Shown here piece after piece: positions 5,830 to 8,405 of a stretch of DNA of 8,405 nucleotides. A model generated the notes under the pieces. The model had not been told where the DNA came from, did no database searches, and saw only the letters and a list, made by a program, of their open reading frames with translations. The stretch is from Firmicutes bacterium UBA1764. GTDB lineage: Bacteria > Bacillota > Clostridia > Peptostreptococcales > Anaerovoracaceae. Position numbers and translations under genes: made by a program. The stretch lies in NCBI GenBank assembly GCA_002315535.1, contig DCHA01000070.1, positions 1 through 8,405 on the forward strand, read 5' to 3'. The first letter of the stretch is position 1. Each line of letters begins with the position of its first letter.

Positions 5830-5858
5830 TTGAAAACCTGCCGAATATGTGTTACTTT
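5830..5858 (+). promoter_or_regulatory. Weak candidate promoter of the lipoprotein gene
   Basis: TTGAAA (5830-5835) is followed after 17 bases by TACTTT (5853-5858), preceded by TGTG that could act as an extended -10. The -10 matches only 3 of 6 consensus bases. Some promoter must lie between here and 5903 because the upstream gene is divergent. Confidence 0.3.
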
Positions 5859-5902
5859 TAGGTCAATATGTAGTTTTATCGTTTCAAAAAAAGGAGGTTA
5901 TT

Positions 5903-6892
5903 ATGAAAAAAACACTACTGATATTATTGGCACTTGTGCTGGCATTTGCTTTCACAGCCTGCGGAGAAACCACAGAGCCTGCAGCAGATCAGACCTACAC
6001 AACTATTCCTTTGGGCGGAAACCTGCAAGACCTCGAGCTTTCCGGCGAAGCCTTCGGAGAATATGTAATTATTGATTTCCCTGAAGGAATGGAACCAGAA
6101 ACAGGAGAAGCTACTCTTTACTATTCAGAGGACAGCGACACACCTTACATTGCGGTTTATCGTTGGGCAAAGGAAGAAGGTCAGACACTCGAAGATATAA
6201 TTGCTTCACAAGCTGAACAATACGGCTGCGGCAATTATGTTATGACAGAGTGGCCTATGATTGGCGCAGAGGCTGTTGGTCAATACATCTGCGGTGCAGA
6301 AACAAAGGATGGCGGCTATATGTATTTCGAGTGCAACATAATGGAAGACGGCGATGACTTCGTAGAGGTTGACTTTGGAGCAGCCACCGAAGAAGTTCAG
6401 CTTGGCGAATCAGAAAAATACTTATGGATTCCAAAGGGCTATACAGACCAGATAGATGAAGAAGAAGCCGCTCACGGAACAATATTCTACGGAACATATG
6501 ATGAATCATATCAAATTCCTATGATTTGGATAAACAAGTACGATCCATCCTACGAAAAGCTTGAATGGGAATGGTCGGAAGTATATCCTGACGGACTGCC
6601 TTTCGATGAGGCAGCTTACAAGAAGTGGTCAGATATTTATAATGCCGGCGAATGGACTGATGAAGTAAACGAAGAGTATTACAGTGCTTTTGGCTTAACT
6701 GACATAGCAATCACTAAATTTGAAGCTGATGGCCAGGAAATCTATGCTACATCCGGAACCTTTGATAAGTACAGACTTTTTGACACTTATATCAATGTTG
6801 GAGATGACTGGTATACATTCTATATCGAAAAGGATATTAATATGTCCCAGAGATACGGAAGAGTCATTGTCGAATCACTGCACAGCAAATAA
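5903..6892 (+). CDS. Acidic lipoprotein of unknown function, probably internally duplicated
   Basis: From the ATG at 5903 the product has 329 residues. It begins with MKK, a hydrophobic stretch and AFTAC with Cys20, a lipoprotein signal for attachment to the outer face of the membrane (Phe at the -3 position is less usual than Leu). The start is fixed by AAGGAGG 5 bases upstream. An earlier in-frame ATG at 5849 would bury the signal peptide. The mature part is strongly acidic and rich in Tyr and Trp, with no family I recognise. Two halves, roughly 55-160 and 172-311, share an order of motifs: a Pro-Gly turn (FPEG, IPKG), a Tyr-rich strand ending in Y-I-A-V-Y or I-P-M-I-W, then GAEAVGQYICGAETK against FEADGQEIYATSGTF, and finally DDFVEVDF against DDWYTFYI. 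It seems to be a single-gene unit closed by the hairpin at 6983-7010. Confidence 0.85.
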   Translation: MKKTLLILLALVLAFAFTACGETTEPAADQTYTTIPLGGNLQDLELSGEAFGEYVIIDFPEGMEPETGEATLYYSEDSDTPYIAVYRWAKEEGQTLEDIIASQAEQYGCGNYVMTEWPMIGAEAVGQYICGAETKDGGYMYFECNIMEDGDDFVEVDFGAATEEVQLGESEKYLWIPKGYTDQIDEEEAAHGTIFYGTYDESYQIPMIWINKYDPSYEKLEWEWSEVYPDGLPFDEAAYKKWSDIYNAGEWTDEVNEEYYSAFGLTDIAITKFEADGQEIYATSGTFDKYRLFDTYINVGDDWYTFYIEKDINMSQRYGRVIVESLHSK

Positions 6893-6982
6893 AGACTGTG
6901 CCCGGCATGGTTTTGAGACGCAAAAGTTCTGCCGCCAAAAGGTAAAACCAAAACCTGAATACGCTGATTTGATGTATGATTT

Positions 6983-7010
6983 AGGGCTGCCGCAATACTG
7001 CGGCAGCCCT
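6983..7010. terminator. Strong bidirectional terminator hairpin
   Basis: AGGGCTGCCGCA (6983-6994) and TGCGGCAGCCCT (6999-7010) form a perfect 12-base GC-rich stem with a 4-base loop. On the plus strand it is followed by TAGTTTGTTATTTG, a T-rich tail suited to ending the lipoprotein transcript about 90 bases after its stop. It also begins 22 bases after the stop of the convergent Hint-domain gene, though the T-run on that side is weaker (TAAATCAT). Confidence 0.85.
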
Positions 7011-7031
7011 TAGTTTGTTATTTGAAGTTCA

Positions 7032-8405
7032 TTATAATGGCCAGTACATACTCCTCATCCACCTGAGCCACTTATGATAAAATGCGGTTACTATTATACC
7101 TTTTGTCACTACTAAGCCCGAGATTATTTTGAATGCCGCTTTCAGGCAGCTGTGATCTGCTGTTGTGAGCACAAGGTGTCCGTTTTCTTCATCAGCAACA
7201 TATTTAACAGTAAAATCTTTATCGTCGCTATTGAAGTACTTGGAATAGTCTTTGCTGTCACCGTTCGTTATAGCAACAGACACTTCTTCTGATGGCGTCT
7301 TTGAAGCAGACACTCCAACTTCCATGTTATTTGCTCCGTCCAATATCTTAATAATGGTAGAGTATTCTAAATCTAAGTAAACATTATTGTCGGAATAATT
7401 GCCTTCTTCTCCCGCCTTATTGTCTTTAATCTTTGTCCCGGATCCTATTACCAAGGTTCCTGCATCAATCTCTGATAAATCATCAATTGAAATATCCTGT
7501 TTCTGATTTCCTCCGAGTAAGCTTAATACATTGCCATTGACCTTAGCAAATTCCGGTGAAGCAGACTCTGCTCTGTTGTTATCATATTCCTTTATTGTAA
7601 GTCCCCTTGAAATAATTTCGTCCCAGCTAATCAAGCCTTTTCCGACAAATATTTTTATATACTGATAGTTCCAGTTTTCATAATCCTCGCGACTTGAAAA
7701 CTGACATTCTTCATATCTGAACAGTCCATATTTATCAATATCAGCTTGTTTCTTTACAGGGTCTATTTTCAGGTTTTCATCAAGGGCAAAGGCGTTCATA
7801 GCGTAAACAACATCATCTACCACTGAAATAAGGCCGTTAGTTACGCAGTTCATATGTTTTGCTGAATATATTGAATAATACTTGACTTTACTGTCGTTGT
7901 GACTCACGCTCAAAAGTTCTTCCCAATTGCCGGTATCACCATTGTAAAAATGCTTGCCTATGAAGCTGTCGGCATTTGCTTCAGAAATATTGACATACCT
8001 GTTGCTTTCCTTTTCAAAGAGACCATGCTTACCAACTACTCCAAGTTCAATACCATTAGAAAAACGAAGCGTAAAGGATTCATGCTCACCCTTGCTTTCA
8101 TAAACATAGCAGACCTTTTCCGAAGACACCTGTCCGGCTTCGTGGTCAAAGATTCTTACCATATCACCGTCGCGTATTTCCTCAATGTTTTTTACGCTTC
8201 CGTCCGCCATAGTTACTTTAGTTCCGGCAATGAGGCAACTTTCCTCATCCTTGCTTACAAGAACTCCCCCACCATTGCTGGTTGCAGTGTTATCAGATAT
8301 GCTTGTGCTGCAAAGTGCAACAACACTATTTAGGGAATAAATTCCGCCGCCAGAATCAGCACTATTATTACTAATGCTGCAATCTTCAATTAAAACTTCT
8401 GACTT
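7032..8405 (-). CDS. Beta-helix surface protein with an embedded intein-like Hint domain, N-terminus off the right edge
   Basis: The frame is open from the window edge to the stop at 7032, giving 457 residues. The ATG at 8210 is internal, since the reading frame continues upstream without a stop. Residues 1-54 are parallel beta-helix repeats (SISNNSADSGGGIYS and SISDNTATSNGGGVLVS) of the pectate-lyase/Pmp type. A Hint domain starts at Cys57 with CLIAGTKVTMADGS and runs to about 198. It is followed at about 215-275 by a segment with KYGLFRYEE and VGKGLISWDEI that I associate with Hint proteins of Firmicutes. From about 290 beta-helix-like sequence resumes (GSGTKIKDNKAG, NNVYL, then DYSKYFNSDD), as in the closing coils of clostridial beta-helix surface proteins. 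The C-terminus is hydrophobic then basic and aromatic, with no LPXTG anchor. The protein is probably secreted. Function is unknown: adhesion or self-processing is inference. No signal peptide can be seen because the 5' end is missing. Confidence 0.85.
   Translation of the reverse strand, partial: KSEVLIEDCSISNNSADSGGGIYSLNSVVALCSTSISDNTATSNGGGVLVSKDEESCLIAGTKVTMADGSVKNIEEIRDGDMVRIFDHEAGQVSSEKVCYVYESKGEHESFTLRFSNGIELGVVGKHGLFEKESNRYVNISEANADSFIGKHFYNGDTGNWEELLSVSHNDSKVKYYSIYSAKHMNCVTNGLISVVDDVVYAMNAFALDENLKIDPVKKQADIDKYGLFRYEECQFSSREDYENWNYQYIKIFVGKGLISWDEIISRGLTIKEYDNNRAESASPEFAKVNGNVLSLLGGNQKQDISIDDLSEIDAGTLVIGSGTKIKDNKAGEEGNYSDNNVYLDLEYSTIIKILDGANNMEVGVSASKTPSEEVSVAITNGDSKDYSKYFNSDDKDFTVKYVADEENGHLVLTTADHSCLKAAFKIISGLVVTKGIIVTAFYHKWLRWMRSMYWPL
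7812..8237 (-). other. Hint (hedgehog/intein) domain inside the beta-helix protein
   Basis: The domain opens with the nucleophile Cys in SCLIAGTKVTMADGS, the block A pattern of Hint domains, followed by the IEEIRDGDMV turn. The block B histidine is in GVVGKHGLF, where the usual Thr of the TxxH motif is Val. The block F strand reads VKYYSIYSAKHMNCVTNGLIS. The terminal His-Asn that cyclises in inteins is replaced by SVVDD. N-terminal acyl shift and cleavage before the Cys are therefore conceivable, but full splicing is not expected. Limits of the domain are approximate. Confidence 0.78.
8238..8405 (-). repeat. Protein-level beta-helix repeats before the Hint domain
   Basis: Two consecutive coils of about 22 to 25 residues share the pattern C-[x]-SIS-[N/D]-N-[S/T]-A-x2-[x]-GGG-[I/V]. 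This pattern is typical of parallel beta-helix proteins such as chlamydial Pmp and pectate-lyase-like adhesins. More repeats probably lie beyond the right edge. The repeat is recognisable in the protein, not as an exact DNA repeat. Confidence 0.7.

Noticed and set aside
5849..5902. Earlier in-frame start for the lipoprotein
   Set aside because: It adds residues before a clear signal peptide and has no ribosome binding site, while the ATG at 5903 has AAGGAGG.
8208..8210. ATG at 8210 as the start of the Hint protein
   Set aside because: The frame continues upstream through the block A Cys and beta-helix repeats to the window edge, so this ATG lies inside the Hint domain.

Overview
The window looks like a chromosomal segment from an anaerobic low-to-mid GC Firmicute, most likely a gut-type Clostridia member. 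Reasons: strong AGGAGG-type ribosome binding sites, sigma-A-like promoters, AT-rich intergenic regions, a secreted protein with copper-amine-oxidase-like stalk domains, a beta-helix surface protein carrying a Hint domain, and a molybdenum hydroxylase cluster of the kind found in purine-degrading clostridia. No rRNA, tRNA, CRISPR array, transposase or phage gene is visible.

Left part (1-4469), a molybdenum hydroxylase locus. Three minus-strand genes form an operon in the order FAD subunit (xdhB, 1513-2376), [2Fe-2S] subunit (xdhC, 991-1467) and Mo-cofactor subunit (xdhA, from 986, running off the left edge). Divergent from it lies a short ModE-type regulator (2980-3321, plus). Convergent with the regulator is a MobA-like nucleotidyltransferase of the MocA type (3376-4041, minus), which would make the cytidylated cofactor used by this enzyme family. 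It is translationally coupled to a small two-helix K+ channel protein (4047-4469).

The 600-base divergent region between xdhB and the ModE-like gene is the most informative non-coding part. It holds two inverted repeats with the same architecture, CGTTRT-N12-ATAACG, one on each side. This matches the E. coli ModE operator as I remember it. It also holds two copies of a TTGTTAA-type 18-mer resembling clostridial Rex (NADH-sensing) operators, again one on each side. Both pairs sit on or next to plausible promoters. The simplest reading is a molybdate- and redox-responsive switch for a molybdoenzyme that hands electrons to an acceptor, controlled by its divergently encoded regulator. The xdhB leader also contains an in-frame 35-codon upstream extension with its own ribosome binding site, plus a 9-base complementarity that could mask the xdhB start.

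Right part (4640-8405), cell-envelope and secreted proteins. A hairpin terminator (4641-4670) separates the Mo locus from a secreted stalk-domain protein (4711-5700, minus). Divergent from this is an acidic lipoprotein of unknown function (5903-6892, plus) that seems to be internally duplicated. A strong bidirectional hairpin (6983-7010) ends it and also follows the next gene. That last gene (7032-8405, minus, 5' end outside the window) encodes a parallel beta-helix surface protein in which an intein-like Hint domain begins in the middle of the helix repeats. Its Cys nucleophile is present, but the usual splicing residues at the C-terminal end are not. This architecture and the ModE/Rex-like control region are the two most interesting things here.
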